DNA of 64,000 nucleotides, taken from assembly GCA_026936325.1 (NCBI GenBank), contig JAPTHN010000004.1, positions 8,558,439 through 8,622,438 on the forward strand, in the 5' to 3' direction. Under the pieces are notes generated by a model. That model ran no database searches. It saw only the letters and a program-made list of their open reading frames with translations, and was not told the DNA's origin. Source of the stretch: Platynereis dumerilii (lineage: Eukaryota; Annelida; Polychaeta; Phyllodocida; Nereididae). Shown here one piece after another: positions 1 through 13,796 of the stretch (within the stretch, counting starts at the first letter, position 1; the number at the start of each line of letters is the position of its first letter). The translations under genes and the position numbers were made by a program.

Positions 1-2339
<2,339 letters not shown>

Positions 2340-2612
2340 GCTCCTGATTTCCAGACCAAACTGCACATTACTGGGATGTATTCCGTTCTATGGCCTAGTT
2401 TATTTGATACATATGCATATTTCAAAAAAGAAATAGCGTCATATAATTAGTTAATGTGACATGGCCCACTTCTGAGCTAGACATGATGTTGAAATTTGTG
2501 AAAAATATTGAGAAATTCTGTAAAGTGGGAGGGGGGCACTCCTTTCTAATAAACAAATGTAGGCTTTGTCATAGGCCTATATATATGTCCATTTTTGCAT
2601 TGAGACAATTTA

Positions 2613-2924
2613 GCGCTGGATCACTTAATCGATATATCGCGATATATCGGTTAACAGACTTATCGTGATAATTGTTTCACATATTATCGTGACATCGCGA
2701 TAATTGCATGTGACAAAAGTTTTTGTTTTTTTGTGAAATTCGTCCAATTTTTGGGCAAAAATGACAATTTTTGTAGCAAGTACTTTACTTTTTGACAGCA
2801 TTTAGGTCATATACTTCGCATTTTACATGACTGAAGCTGATCAATTATCGCGATAAATATCGTGTATCATTACAAATTTATTGTGATATTATCGTATCGT
2901 TAAAAATTGAACGATGTCCAGCAT
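2613..2924. mobile_element. TA-flanked TIR element with ATCGYGATA words
   Basis: Termini GCGCTGGATCACTTAATCGA and, inverted, ATGCTGGACATCGTTCAAT lie between TA dinucleotides. The word TATCGYGATA and close variants recurs many times on both strands inside. There is no ORF. Confidence 0.6.
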
Positions 2925-2925
2925 T

Positions 2926-2983
2926 ACATTGGGTTGGCCTAAGGTAATCATGAATTATGCCCTAACCTTAGGCCAACCCAATG
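2926..2983. repeat. Perfect short hairpin
   Basis: ATTGGGTTGGCCTAAGGT is followed about 20 bases later by its exact inverse, ACCTTAGGCCAACCCAAT. It abuts the right end of the preceding TIR element. Confidence 0.85.
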
Positions 2984-3124
2984 CAAAATTTAATAATTCA
3001 TGATTCATCCAAAAATTACACTTTAAATTTCAAAATAACGTTGTTTTCATGTCAGATTTTATTCTTGGTTCCAATAGTAGACACCGGAGTCAGACAAATA
3101 AGTTGCAAAATTCAATTTGGATCA

Positions 3125-3583
3125 ACAAGTCACTTGTAGATAGAGGTCACGAGGGGGCTGATGGAGTCTGCCAGTTCCTTTAGCATGATGGGTCTGATGG
3201 AATCGGGGCCTGCTGTTTTGCTGGTCTTCAGTTTCTGCAGAAGCTTCTTAACACCTGGTTCAGTGATCTGTAGCGCGGGTGCATCTGGATGACTCTGGGG
3301 TCTTCTAGTTTCTGCGCTTGCGATGGGAGTCTCTGGGAGGGAAAACTCCCTGGAACTGTCTATTCAGCGCATCTGCTTTCTCTCTCGCTTCTGTCAGGTT
3401 TTTTCCATCTTCTTTCAGTACACCAACGCTTGTGCTGTCCTTTTTACATGTGCTTAATGTATGTCCAGAATCTCTTCTGCACTGTTCTTGTGTCTTCTTC
3501 CAGTGGTGTGATAATATCTTCCACATTTTTCCAGTAGGCCTGTCGAATTTTCTTCTGGATGGTTCTTTTCAGATCTTGTAGTT
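3125..3583 (-). pseudogene. LINE fragment (pre-RT and start of RT), downstream piece
   Basis: Read on the minus strand it gives broken pieces typical of a non-LTR retrotransposon between endonuclease and reverse transcriptase: a basic coiled segment (KKIRQAYWKNVEDI), then VGVLKEDGKNLTEAREKADA and ALNRQFQGVF. After several frame changes comes GVKKLLQKLKTSKTAGPDSI, the usual opening of the RT domain. It belongs with the piece at 4557-4905; the two are separated by the TIR element at 3584-4556. The clade is probably CR1/L2/Jockey-like. It is clearly dead (frameshifts and stops). Confidence 0.8.
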
Positions 3584-4556
3584 GGGCCATTCTCAAATTT
3601 CGGGACAAAGGGTATAGCAAAAATGTCCTGTAACGGAGGGGACAATGTGGTAACGGAGGGGAATTTCGATGTAAAAAATTGACTGCAGGAACAACAACAA
3701 AAGGAAAAACAATAAAATATTGGTCTTACTATTATTTTCAGAAGTACTTCATCTCATATCAGTAGATTTTTTGGTCCAAATGTCGATTTCTTATTTAGAT
3801 CTGGTAACGGAGTGGACAGTAACGGAGGGGAACAATTTTTTGCTTTTCGCTCATTACTGCTTTTTATTTTGGAGATAAGATAAAATAATTGCAGACTATT
3901 AAAAGCTGTCACACTCAGCAATACATACATGAAATCACTCTTTAAAACTATCATTTGGTAAGCTTGGAAATGAAGGAAACGGAGGGGACATTTTGGTGAG
4001 ACCAAAAACATTTTCTATGAATATTTTGTCTTAATTTATTGAATACATGTTTTATGAAGTCTGCAAGGCAGTGGTACTATTGCGCACATGCGTCTGATCA
4101 TATTCATTGAAAATAGCTCATAAAAAAGAAAAACGAACCGAGCTATGGCAAGAAACGGAGTGGACAAAAAAATTGACATAAATTAGTGACACGTTTATTG
4201 TATCAATTTAATCAATGAAATAAGACCAAAAAAATTTTGAATGTGAACTAAATATAAAGTTATATTCTCATGAATTGTGCAAAGAAACTTTGAATATAAT
4301 GGTACATTAGGAAGAAAATAAACACTTGATTTTGTCATGTCAGGTCCAGTGACAGGGAAAAACCATTCATTTTGCATGAATTCCTGTACATAATGCACAT
4401 AAAAAGGTCTAATGAATGACTTTTGTTCCAAATGCAGTGGTCCTAAATAGAAATATGAATAACAGATGCAGAGTGATGCTTCAGATATTAATCGCATTCA
4501 AACTAACGTCAGGGAGCTAGAGTGACGCAAATTGTCCCGAAATTTGAGAATGACCC
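3584..4556. mobile_element. TIR element with repeated TAACGGAGGGGAC word, inserted in a LINE
   Basis: Inverted ends share CATTCTCAAATTTCGGGACA over about 24 bp and are flanked by a 4-bp duplication, AGTT (3580-3583 and 4557-4560). The word AACGGAGGGGAC or AACGGAGTGGAC occurs about six times between 3641 and 4165. No coding capacity was seen. It splits LINE sequence that is continuous on either side, which fixes both boundaries and the order of insertion. Confidence 0.85.
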
Positions 4557-4905
4557 AGTTGCTCTTTGAGTTTGCGGGCCCAGTTGTGGTTGTTCACTTC
4601 TTTTCTGGCTTCTTTCATTTGGAGGTAAACACGATTTCTTCGTCTGAGTAGACCTCTTATCTCACTGTTGATGTAGGGCAGTTTGTTCTTCCTTATGCAC
4701 GTTTTTGTCAGGATGTACTTCCTCGATCCTTCATCAATGGTCTGTTTGAAGAAGTTCCACTGAGTTTTACGTCCTTCTTGAAGATATCGGGATTGTTCTG
4801 CATCGTCTTATTGATGAACTGGTTGAACCGTCCAGTCAGCGTTGGTGTGGAGGTGAATCGTTCTTGGCTTTTGGTGATGCTTTTCGTTTTCTTCAGGCAT
4901 TAGAC
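4557..4905 (-). pseudogene. LINE fragment, upstream piece
   Basis: The minus strand encodes WNFFKQTIDEGSRKYI and then LPYINSEIRGLLRRRNRVYL and ending NWARKLKEQL. This is the conserved basic region upstream of reverse transcriptase in CR1/Jockey-type LINEs (imported-worker style 'lp-y-ns-ir-l-r-r-nr-y' pattern). It continues into the piece at 3125-3583 once the intervening TIR element is ignored. Confidence 0.8.
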
Positions 4906-5066
4906 TTAACTCAATTTTTTGTAGAACAGATCATTTTACATTTTAAAAAAATCATTTGTTCGTCCGCTATTCGTTTACTTAACAAGTCATAATTTTTATA
5001 TTCTAGTCATACCTCATAATTATGTCTTTGTTTTTACATGTTTTTACATAATTTTATTACTGTTAT

Positions 5067-5289
5067 CAGTGGCGCAGCTACAGGGGGGCGGCAGGGGGCT
5101 GGTCGCCCCCCCCCTTGGCTCCATCCTAACCAGGAAAGTAATGATTACATTGTCATCAAACGTTGCATTCCGCCGACGGCGCGCCTCTGCCGCGACAGCG
5201 ATAATAGCTCCCCTGACAAGTATGTTCCATTTCCATCGCTGACTTGAATATTTTGCCCCCCTGGAAAATTTCCTAGCTATGCCACTGGT
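5067..5289. mobile_element. hAT-like MITE (CAGTGGCGCAGCTA ends)
   Basis: Left end CAGTGGCGCAGCTA and right end TAGCTATGCCACTG are inverted. The 7-mer ctgttat lies just outside the left end and two bases beyond the right end. G- and C-runs sit next to the termini, as in several hAT-like MITEs here. Confidence 0.7.
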
Positions 5290-5477
5290 CTGTTATACTA
5301 CTTGATTTTCATGTCTGCAAAACGAGTTTCCTGAAAAAGGATTATAAAGTTTTTGTCATTGTCATTGCATACTTACTACTTTTGAAATGTCATATACAGG
5401 GACGGACGCAGGGGAATGGGGGGGATGCATACCCCCCCAACCAGACCAAAATTTATATATTTTTACATAGGTAGTGG

Positions 5478-5992
5478 CTATACGCAGAGCCGGGCTCTGC
5501 CAATAGCCTCATCTGGCTATATGCAGAGCTGCTCAGTTTTTAGATTAACTTTTCTTTTCACGGAGCCCTAAGATTTTCTGGATGAGTGAATTTATTATGT
5601 TTTGATCCAAATAATTGAAACAAAAAAAATCATTTGTTGACATTGCACTTTTAAACTCTAGATATATGTTTGGGCCACATAACTTGAGTTCACAGAGCCG
5701 GGCTCTGCCAATAGACAGGAATGGCTATGCACAGAGCCCGGCTCTGCCAATAGACTGGTCACTCTATTCACAGAGCCGGGCTCTGCCAATAGACAGGTCT
5801 GCCTATTCACAGAGCCCGGCTCTGCAAATAGACAGTTGGCTATTGGCAGAGCCCGGCTCTGTGAATAGACAGAAATGGCTATTTGCAGAGCCCGGCTCTG
5901 CCAATAGACAGGTCAGCCTATTCACAGAGCCAGCCGGCTCTGCCAATAGCCTGACCTCACTATTTGCAGAGCCGGGCTCTGCATATATCCTC
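5478..5992. repeat. Array of palindromic CAGAGCCSGGCTCTG words
   Basis: About nine copies of the self-complementary word CAGAGCCGGGCTCTG or CAGAGCCCGGCTCTG lie at roughly 30-45-base spacing, most followed by CCAATAGAC. Copies at the two ends are joined to GGCTAT in inverted senses, so the whole block may be a foldback element. It can form many hairpins. Confidence 0.85.
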
Positions 5993-5999
5993 GGTCTTT

Positions 6000-6224
6000 T
6001 ACATATTAATCTTATCAGCGCGCAGTCACGTAATGTCGCGAATTATGCGTCCACGACGCGACAACCCGATACCCACCGGAATTTTCTGGATCCCCCCCTG
6101 GTCATATATCAAAAAGACGATACCTACCATGACTATTATGTTTCCATGATCGGGGTTCGAACCCACGTCTTCTCGAGCCAATTGATTCAGAGTCAACTGC
6201 TCTAACCATTAGGCCACGGTGGAC
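6000..6224 (-). mobile_element. tRNA-derived SINE
   Basis: On the minus strand, 6224 to about 6140 reads as a tRNA head: box A TGGCCTAATGGTTAG, an anticodon-like stem-loop around GACTCTGAATC, and box B GGGTTCGAACCCC. The acceptor arms do not pair and the variable region is long, so it is a SINE head or tRNA pseudogene rather than a working tRNA. The 3' body toward 6000 is not precisely bounded. Confidence 0.6.
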
Positions 6225-7081
6225 AAATCGTAGGTGCTGACACACTGTGGAGACTTCACTCTAGACTTTGGCGACATCTTGTGGAAAATATCAGTTTTAA
6301 CAAATCCTGCCATTTTCGCCCAACACAGGAACTTGAACAACAACAACTAACAGGAATTTCATGAAACAATGTTGTTTTCGTGACTGAGTAAGTATTTTGA
6401 GTTGTTCTATCTTATGAGTCTATCACTTGGATGTCAGTGTCACTCATGAAACGAAGTCGGAAGCTTAACTTGTGAATCATCATTCTGATGCAAGAATTCA
6501 GGCATTTGCTGTTTGGCAATGCAGGCAGTGTATTATTAGTGTAATAGTGTTGTTCATAAAATTGTTGCAAACTTAAATAGTAATAGGCTGACCTGTCAGT
6601 GTATGCAAGTGAGTGGCCTGAAGCTTGGGGTTTAGGTAAAAAAGAAATTATTCATTTCATGCCCATCATTATTGATTCATTGTTTTTTCGAGCACAATAT
6701 ACATCATGGTTATTAGCCTGTGTCGGACTCAGTCTATAAAATTCATCAATGTGAATAGTCCAGGTGGCTAATCTTGATTTGATTTGATTTGAAGAGTGCT
6801 ATCGATTGAGCCAGCTTTCGACTGGGTTTTAATCAGTCAAGGAAATTACCATCTGCTCATGACAACCAATGTCTTCAGCCCCACATGACACTCTCCCCAA
6901 CACTGTCATCTCTCTCCCATGACCCTCTCAAAGTGTCATGGCCCAGCCATGACTAAAGCGTGCTCAAAATCATCTTTGACAGGCTATTTAAAAATAACTG
7001 CTGCTACTATCACTTCCAAACTTGGCATAAAGTTTAATCACAGTATCAACTAACTCAATAAATTTTCGCAGGCTTACATTA
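6225..7081. other. Stretch without recognised gene
   Basis: AT-rich sequence between the SINE and the next element. It has no convincing coding signal and no clear repeat beyond short simple runs. Confidence 0.5.
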
Positions 7082-8786
7082 GGGCAATTCCATAGATACA
7101 TCAACCAATGAGTGAAAATTTCAAAATTGATATTATTATGTGTCAGGGGTGTCATGATGTGCCAGAATAAGTCTATTTTCAGTTGCAAAAGAAATCAATT
7201 GATTATCTTGTTTCGTTTTTGGAATATCTGCATTAAAGTAATGTAACATTTGACGATACCAAATTAATTAATTTTTCTCTTCTATAATATTAGGAGCCAC
7301 TGCCAACACAAAAATAGGTTATTTGATTCCATTTTGTTACTAGATGCAGTCTATAACACCACATTTTCATTTTATGTTAAGATTTTTTGACTGAGCTCCT
7401 CAGAACTCTGACAGGCAATGATATCGAGGAATTAAAACGTTCAGTGTACGTCCGTAACCGAAAAACACTAAATTGTTATGCTGCTTACATGCTTCTGGTG
7501 TCAAATTTAGGAAACTCCTAATACAAAGCACATTCATGTCCAAGAATAGTATCGTAATGACATCCATCATTTCAACTGAATACAGTTGCCAAGGAGAGCT
7601 CTTCAAAGTGTGTACGTCCGTAACCGTACATACATGTACGTCCGTAACCATATTTATGATAGTGCAAATAAAAAGAGGTAATGGTACAAAAACTGGCAGA
7701 CAGACTTGGCCTGGCCAAAACACCTCAATACCTGTCTTTTGGGCTTAATTTCAAGACTGTACTAACTATAAGACCGAAAATACATGGTATCCCCCGAATT
7801 TGGTCATTTTTAACCTAATTTTCCGTCATTAAATGGCTTGAATGATGAGTATAGTTCGATAGCAACATGTCTAAATGGCAGAAAATTGTACCACAAGATA
7901 AACCTGCCATTATACATTAAGAAACTGAGAATTTTAAGTGCATCTGCAGGTTTTCTAAAAAAAATTGGAGCTGTATCACTCTTGATTTGGTGCCAAAATC
8001 GAACCTGAAAATAGTTCCGTGAATGATTGATTTTCCCTAATATTTCATCTTTTTTTGCCAAAGGCCTGCTAAATCTTATTTGTCATGCTTTTTGGCAACC
8101 TCTATTAACAGGATATGTGTCATTACACTGAAGTATTGAGGTAGAACTTGTGATTTTCACTTGTTCAAATGCCCGAAAAAGTGTGAATTTAAGGACCAGA
8201 AATGTGGATATTATGGTTGCATGTTACAAGCATGAAAACGGGCAAAAATATTCTGTACTGAAGTTCTTTCGTGATCAATATTTATTGGAAAAGACTTCTT
8301 GTTTGCATAAAATAAGAAAATTTGTTGAATTCGTGCATCAGTCTTGCACCTAGGGTGGCCTTTAACCCTCCAATTCGCACACGTACGTCCGTAACCGAAA
8401 AAGTGTACGTCCGTAACCAAAAATAAATGGCCACAGTTTTGTAATAAATCACCAAATTGCTATGAAACTTACCAGTCTGATGTTGTTTAATAGTTTTCTT
8501 GACAATGGAGTTCATACAATTAATTTGCCTGCACATAAATCACAGAGTTTTGAGAGAGAAGCCATCAAGTCAGAAAAGTGTCCTTCGTCTGCATACGTCC
8601 GTAACCATGCTATTTTGCCTTGTAGCTCCGCTCGTATGACACCTAGGGCTTTGTTTGATAGCCCGTTTGAAAGACCTAGCACTGTACCTCATGTCAGTGT
8701 GATAATGAAATGTCCAACTTATAATGGTAGTGCTACCTAAGCTATTAAAGTGTCTGAAGTGTACGTCCGTAACCGTGGAATTGCCC
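7082..8786. mobile_element. TIR element with seven GTACGTCCGTAACC words
   Basis: Inverted ends GGGCAATTCCA are flanked by a 4-bp duplication, ATTA (7078-7081 and 8787-8790). The 14-mer GTACGTCCGTAACC (or a one-base variant) occurs seven times, all on the plus strand: near 7446, 7611, 7636, 8383, 8405, 8593 and 8761, the last adjoining the right terminus. The short reading frames inside are unrelated to known transposases. Confidence 0.8.
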
Positions 8787-8790
8787 ATTA

Positions 8791-9650
8791 CTAAAATCTT
8801 CCATTAGACTCCAACCCGAGTTTCCCTGCCCAAACTCGGGTTCAGGACCCCATTTTCAGCCCTAGTTTATGGCAGGTAATTGGCTATTGATCTCTGCTGT
8901 TAATTGCTGTTGGCTCAAGTGACCGACAGTTATGCCATAATTACCCTTAATTGCCTGCAATGCACAAAAACCGCAGAAAATCTAAGAAAACATAATATCA
9001 AAATACCCACTCAAATAAATATTGAAACTTGCTCCAGTGCAGTCTCTGATTCCAGTAGCAAGTCGAATCATAAATGTGCGATTATTACAAGTGGAGTTAT
9101 GCTTATTTACGCATTTTGCAGGGGGGAGGGGAAATAGACTGGCCAGTGGCCAGCCCAATCTGCCTGGCCATCCTTGCAACCGCCAGTCAGCCTTGCTTGG
9201 TGCCCTCCTCCCATCTATTGCCTGCTCATTTTAAAGTTGAAGAATCTGTTAAGGTGTTTATAAAAAAGTAAAAGGTATTATATTCGTCATTCCTATGTAA
9301 AATTCAGCTTGCAGTTTAAGAACATCAATTAGACATAGCTGTAAGCTGGACCTAAATGTTTTAACCCCTTTGAGATTTAAAATTCTTCTTAGAACTACTT
9401 ATTCGTACTCCAATATAGGCTATCTATCTTTTTCTGTCTTTCTATCCAGCTGTCTATCATGGAAAGTAATTAACAGCATTTCATTTGTTTTAACATATTG
9501 GGTATTATTCATTTTTGTGATAAAAATTGATTTGACCTTTCAAGTCATCTGTATATATAAATGGCACACAGTGAAAACACTTTTATGATATTTTCCACAG
9601 TAAAGAAACAAAATGACATGTGACCTGGTTTGATAAACTATAGGCCATAG
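8791..9650. other. Stretch without recognised gene
   Basis: Contains a 21-base segment, ATTACTAAAATCTTCCATTA and one more base, that recurs inverted near 11810. This suggests a diverged repeat family. No gene was recognised. Confidence 0.4.
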
Positions 9651-9984
9651 CATGGGCGTAATTTGGTGGGGGACGGGGGGGGGGACATTTCCCCCCCACA
9701 TTTTTGACCCCGGGGGACATAATATGAAATGTCCCCCGTCCACTTTTTTGTGAAAACAAAATGTGTTGCCATTGTTGTGGTAATGGCCCTCGGGCTAAAT
9801 TTGATATTGCGCTGTTCCAAGAGACACGTCTCCCCACCTTTCTGCTTCAGCTGGTTACCATGCCATACGTTCAGAATTCAAGAATGTAAAAAATACTGAG
9901 TTAATTACTCGCAGATCCCTCGACCGATTCCGACCGCGTGACCGCCGTGTCCCCCCCACATTTTCCTCGAAAATTACGCCCCTG
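9651..9984. mobile_element. hAT-type MITE (CATGGGCGTAATTT ends)
   Basis: Termini CATGGGCGTAATTT and AAATTACGCCCCTG are flanked by a perfect 8-bp duplication, ggccatag (9643-9650 and 9985-9992). G/C-runs lie next to both ends. Confidence 0.88.
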
Positions 9985-9992
9985 GGCCATAG

Positions 9993-10997
9993 TAACTATT
10001 CATCAGTGGTATCACGGGTATGTGTATAGTGCAAACACACACTAGCAAAGCGCCACTGTCTAATATCAATCTATCAATTCAATCGATCTATGATTGTTGG
10101 ACAATCATGTCAAATTTATTGTCCTATTTCCCGAAAACTGAAGTGGATTACATTCTGAGAACATATATGGAAGTTTCTGGTTCCCTAAAATGAAATATTA
10201 CGCAATTTGCAGCATTAACTAGCTCGCTAGAATAATCAATGAACTTTCAAATTCAAACTTGACTGAAATTATATCTGGCAATGCTGTAGCAATATTTATC
10301 AATTAGGAAGGAAAATTGATATTTTATAAGATAATTACAATAAAATGTATCCAGGGTATTCAATGCATTGATCTGACACAGCGAATTATGATTGCATAAC
10401 TTCAGATAAATAGTAGCATAACTACAATGCACAACCCCTATGATTATCCAATTGATAATTAAGTATGTAGTTCTTGTTGAATTGTTGCATGATTATATGA
10501 TTTGTAACAGGAAATTTATTAGACCAGTTCCTATGTCATTTTAATTAAGTATGGACAGCTGCAAAATAGTGCATGAAATATTCTTATAGATAATAATTAT
10601 TGCATGTGTGGTTATGTAAAGTAATTAGATAATGCTGCACCCAATTTGTTTTTAAAAGAACTTTCACTGTGTCAAATTGCAAAAACAATTTCTTTGGGGT
10701 TTTTTCCACAAGTGAATGACAAGAAGTCATATTTTCAGTATCAATCCATCTATCCCAGAACGTGTGCAGATTCTGATATAGATTTTAAGATGAACATGAA
10801 TTCTACAATAAAACAAATTCCTGCAACATTTTCAATTTTAGGGGGCAGCCATTATAATGTGGGGGGAGGGGGTTGGAGTTGTTTTTTTTTAGTAAATAAT
10901 TTCTGGCCTAGTTTTTGTGAAATCATGAAATAAGTAATTTCTGGTCGGGCTATCTCTCAAAACTCCAAGCCCCCCAAACATCTGAGGGTTGCCCTAG
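9993..10997. other. AT-rich stretch; MITE fragment near 10840-10980
   Basis: No gene seen. 10840-10980 is a diverged copy of the MITE family at 25897-26186 (GGGGGCAGCCATTATAATG, then AGTAAATAATTTCTGG and, inverted, a closing gggctatctctcaaaactcc). Confidence 0.5.
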
Positions 10998-11094
10998 AGA
11001 TACACCGATAGACAGATGGATAGACAGATGGATAGACAGATGGATAGACAGATGGATAGACAGGTGGATAGACAGATGGATAGATAGATGGATG

Positions 11095-11125
<31 letters not shown>

Positions 11126-11224
11126 GATGATCGGACTTTACATCCTGTATTTATACACTTGTTAGGCTGATACACTTGGTATAGGCTAATTAGGACAAAA
11201 CCACAAAGGACAGATATAATGTCG

Positions 11225-11276
<52 letters not shown>

Positions 11277-11277
11277 G
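10998..11277. repeat. GATA/GACAGATG microsatellites
   Basis: A 12-mer array (GATGGATAGACA) runs into (GATA)n at 10998-11125. About 100 unique bases follow, then a second (GATA)n at 11225-11277. Confidence 0.95.
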
Positions 11278-12207
11278 TCCCATAGTCAGCAAAGCATGTG
11301 CAGCATTGCGCATTAAAGTGCATAGGATATATATAGATGGGCATAAGTATTCACATGATGGCTTTTAGGCCTGAATTTAGGATTATAGGCCCAATAAACA
11401 ATTTTTTATAAAGTTATTTCATTAATTGTCACTTGCACAAAGAATAAAGAAATATTTTATGATAAAGTAATTCAGCATTCCTCAACAATAATCGTTTGTA
11501 TACGAAGTTTAATGTCCACATTAAGTTGAACTGTTGGTACCCAAACATCAACGAATTATTGAAAAAAGATAATAAATAGGTTGATAAGACACTTTTTGTA
11601 CATTTGTATTATAAATTCACACAAATATATGTACACAAATATGGGATTTTGGCCTTTTAGTTACTTTTGCATGGAGAGGGTAATTAGCAGGATGTAATCT
11701 GGTAATGACTGTTTAATTACCCGACCGGACGGTCACCTGATTCTCCCCTAATTAATAAGGGGGCCATAAACAAGGCTTGAAAATGGGGTGGTTTTCTTGA
11801 GATTTTTTCTAATGGAAGATTTTAGTAATGTAACCGTTACATAATGAGGAAAAGAACCCGAAGGCTCCACAGAAATTAGGAAACTGTCATCCGCTGATGA
11901 TGACTTTGCGGTACCTCGCGAAATGGGATAGAATATGTCCCGCTACTGTCATGCTGCTGTGTGATGAGGATGGGTGCACAGAGGTCAGACTTCCTTTTGA
12001 TACCCAACTGATCAAACCCACACACCCAATCATCCTGTCGGGGCCAGGACTTAGCTGGAATTGCAATTGTCATCACATGATGGTAATTTCCCCGACTGTT
12101 AATGGCGTCGGCCCATATTAAATTTTAAAATGAATGGAGAGGTTTAGCCACACGTCTAGTGGTCCCTGGAACGCGTTGGTTACCATGGCGACAATATAAT
12201 TAGAATA
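11278..12207. other. Stretch without recognised gene
   Basis: AT-rich to mixed sequence with no supported coding exon. It carries the inverted partner (about 11810-11831) of the segment at 8788-8809. Confidence 0.4.
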
Positions 12208-12214
12208 GTACCTG

Positions 12215-13796
12215 CAGGGCCGGCTCTACCATTAGGCCATTTAGGCGGTCGCCTAGGGCGCAGAGCAAAGAGGGGGCGCAGAGCAAGGAGGCATGTACAC
12301 GCGTAACCACATGCACTCACTTTTCTTGCCATAGTTAACACATAAAATGAAAGGCGAGCGAAATAGTATTTATTCAAGAAAATTAATAATACTTGGACAT
12401 TTGCAATAAGTCATGCAGTTGAGTAAAGTTCAGAAATACTGTGATGCCATGTTTAATTAAAACTTAACTTTCCTGGTTATTCTATCTAATTCCTTTCTTT
12501 TTTCGAATTCCACCACTCCTTGTTCTGTGACCCCTCCTTGCTATGCGCCCCCTCCTTGCTCTGCCCCCTCCTTGCTCTCCACCCCCTCCTTGCTCTGCCC
12601 CCCTCCTTGCTCTCCACCCCCTACTTTCTCTGCGGCCCCTTCTTGCTATGTGCCCCTCCTTGCTCTGCGCCCCCTCCCGGCCCTGCGCCCCCTCCCTGCC
12701 CTGCGCCCCTTCTTGCTCTGCGCCCCTCATTACTCTGCACCCCCTCCTTGCCCTGCATCCCCACCTTGCTCTGCGCCCCTTCTTGCTCTGCGCCCCTTCT
12801 TGCTCTGCGCCCCTCCTTGCTCTCCGCCCCCTCCTTGCTATGCACTCCCTTCATGCTATGCACCCCTACTTGTGCCCCCTCCTCACTCTCCACCCCCTAC
12901 CTTTGAGCCCCCTTCTTGCTCTGTGCCCCTTCTTGCTCTGCGCCCCCACATTGCTCTGCACCCCTCCTTGCTCTCTGCCTCCTCCTTGCTCTGCACCCCC
13001 TTCTTGCCATGCGCCCCTACTTGCTCTGCACCCCTTCTTGCAATGTGCCCCCTTGCTCTGAGCCCCATCCTTGCTCTGCTCCCCCTTCTTTGCTCTGCAC
13101 CCTCCTTGTTGCTCTGTGCCCCCTCCTTTCTCTCCGCCCCCTACTTTTGCGCCCCTTCTAGCTCTGCGCCCCCCTCATTGCTCTGCACCCCATCCTTGCT
13201 CTCCACCCCCTCCTTACTCTGCGCCCCCTTCTTGCTATGCACCCCTACCTGCTCTGCACCCCCTCCTTGCTCTGCGCCCCCTCCTTGCTCTGCGCCCCAT
13301 CCTTGCTCTGTGCCCCCTCCTTGCTCTCTGCGCTCCTCCTTACTCTGCGCCCCCTCCTTGCTATTCGCCATTACTTGCTCCGCACCCCTCCTTGCCCTGC
13401 GCCTCTCCTACGTCTGCACCCCCTCCTTGCTCTCTGCCTCCTCCTTGCTCTCCGCCTCCTCCTTGCTTTGCGCCCCTCCTTGCTCTGCGCTCTCTCCTTG
13501 CTCTGCGCCCCCTCCCCTCCTTGCTTTCCGTCCAAGGGGGGGGGGGGCATAGGCGTATCGGAGGGGGTGTCAGGGGGGCGATCGCCCCCCCAAAAGTTTG
13601 GGAAACAGCAAGATTCGGGCAAAAAGGCTAAAAAATTAGGGCAGTTTCATTTGAAATGGTATTAAATCTAGATCTTGAAATTCGGGCAAATGTCGCTCCC
13701 CCTCCCAAAAATCGCGCGCGCAGTATGCCTATGGGGGGGGGGCGCATCAGCATGATTTTGCCTAGGGTGCATAATTGGCTGGAGCCGGCCCTGACT
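12215..13796. mobile_element. hAT-like element swollen by an internal minisatellite
   Basis: Ends CAGGGCCGGCTC and GAGCCGGCCCTG are inverted, and the 7-mer gtacctg lies on both sides (12208-12214; 13797-13803). Just inside each end is a 'cctagggcgca' or 'cctagggtgca' motif. The interior holds about 1 kb of minisatellite (12520-13530) and a G-run-bounded insertion at roughly 13535-13740 with ends CATAGGCGTAT and, inverted, CATAGGCATAC. Confidence 0.75.
12520..13530. repeat. CT-rich 17-18-bp minisatellite
   Basis: Dozens of degenerate copies of CCTCCTTGCTCTGCGCCC. The left end of the host element (12258-12292) contains the reverse complement, GGCGCAGAGCAAGGAGG, so the array probably grew from the element's own sequence. 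Long Pro/Cys/Ser/Leu reading frames on plus and Arg/Gly/Glu frames on minus are artefacts of the repeat. Confidence 0.92.

Noticed and set aside
5478-5992. CRISPR array, because of regular palindromic repeats
   Set aside because: Spacers are not unique and even, repeats vary at the ends, no cas genes, and the genome is animal.
6140-6224. Functional tRNA gene on the minus strand
   Set aside because: A and B boxes are good but the acceptor stem does not pair and the variable arm is too long; better as a SINE head.
12527-13631. Long Pro/Cys/Ser/Leu reading frames (up to 341 codons) on plus and Arg/Glu/Gly frames on minus
   Set aside because: They are translations of a CT-rich minisatellite; open in several frames at once, with no domain, no splice support and a position inside a MITE-like element.
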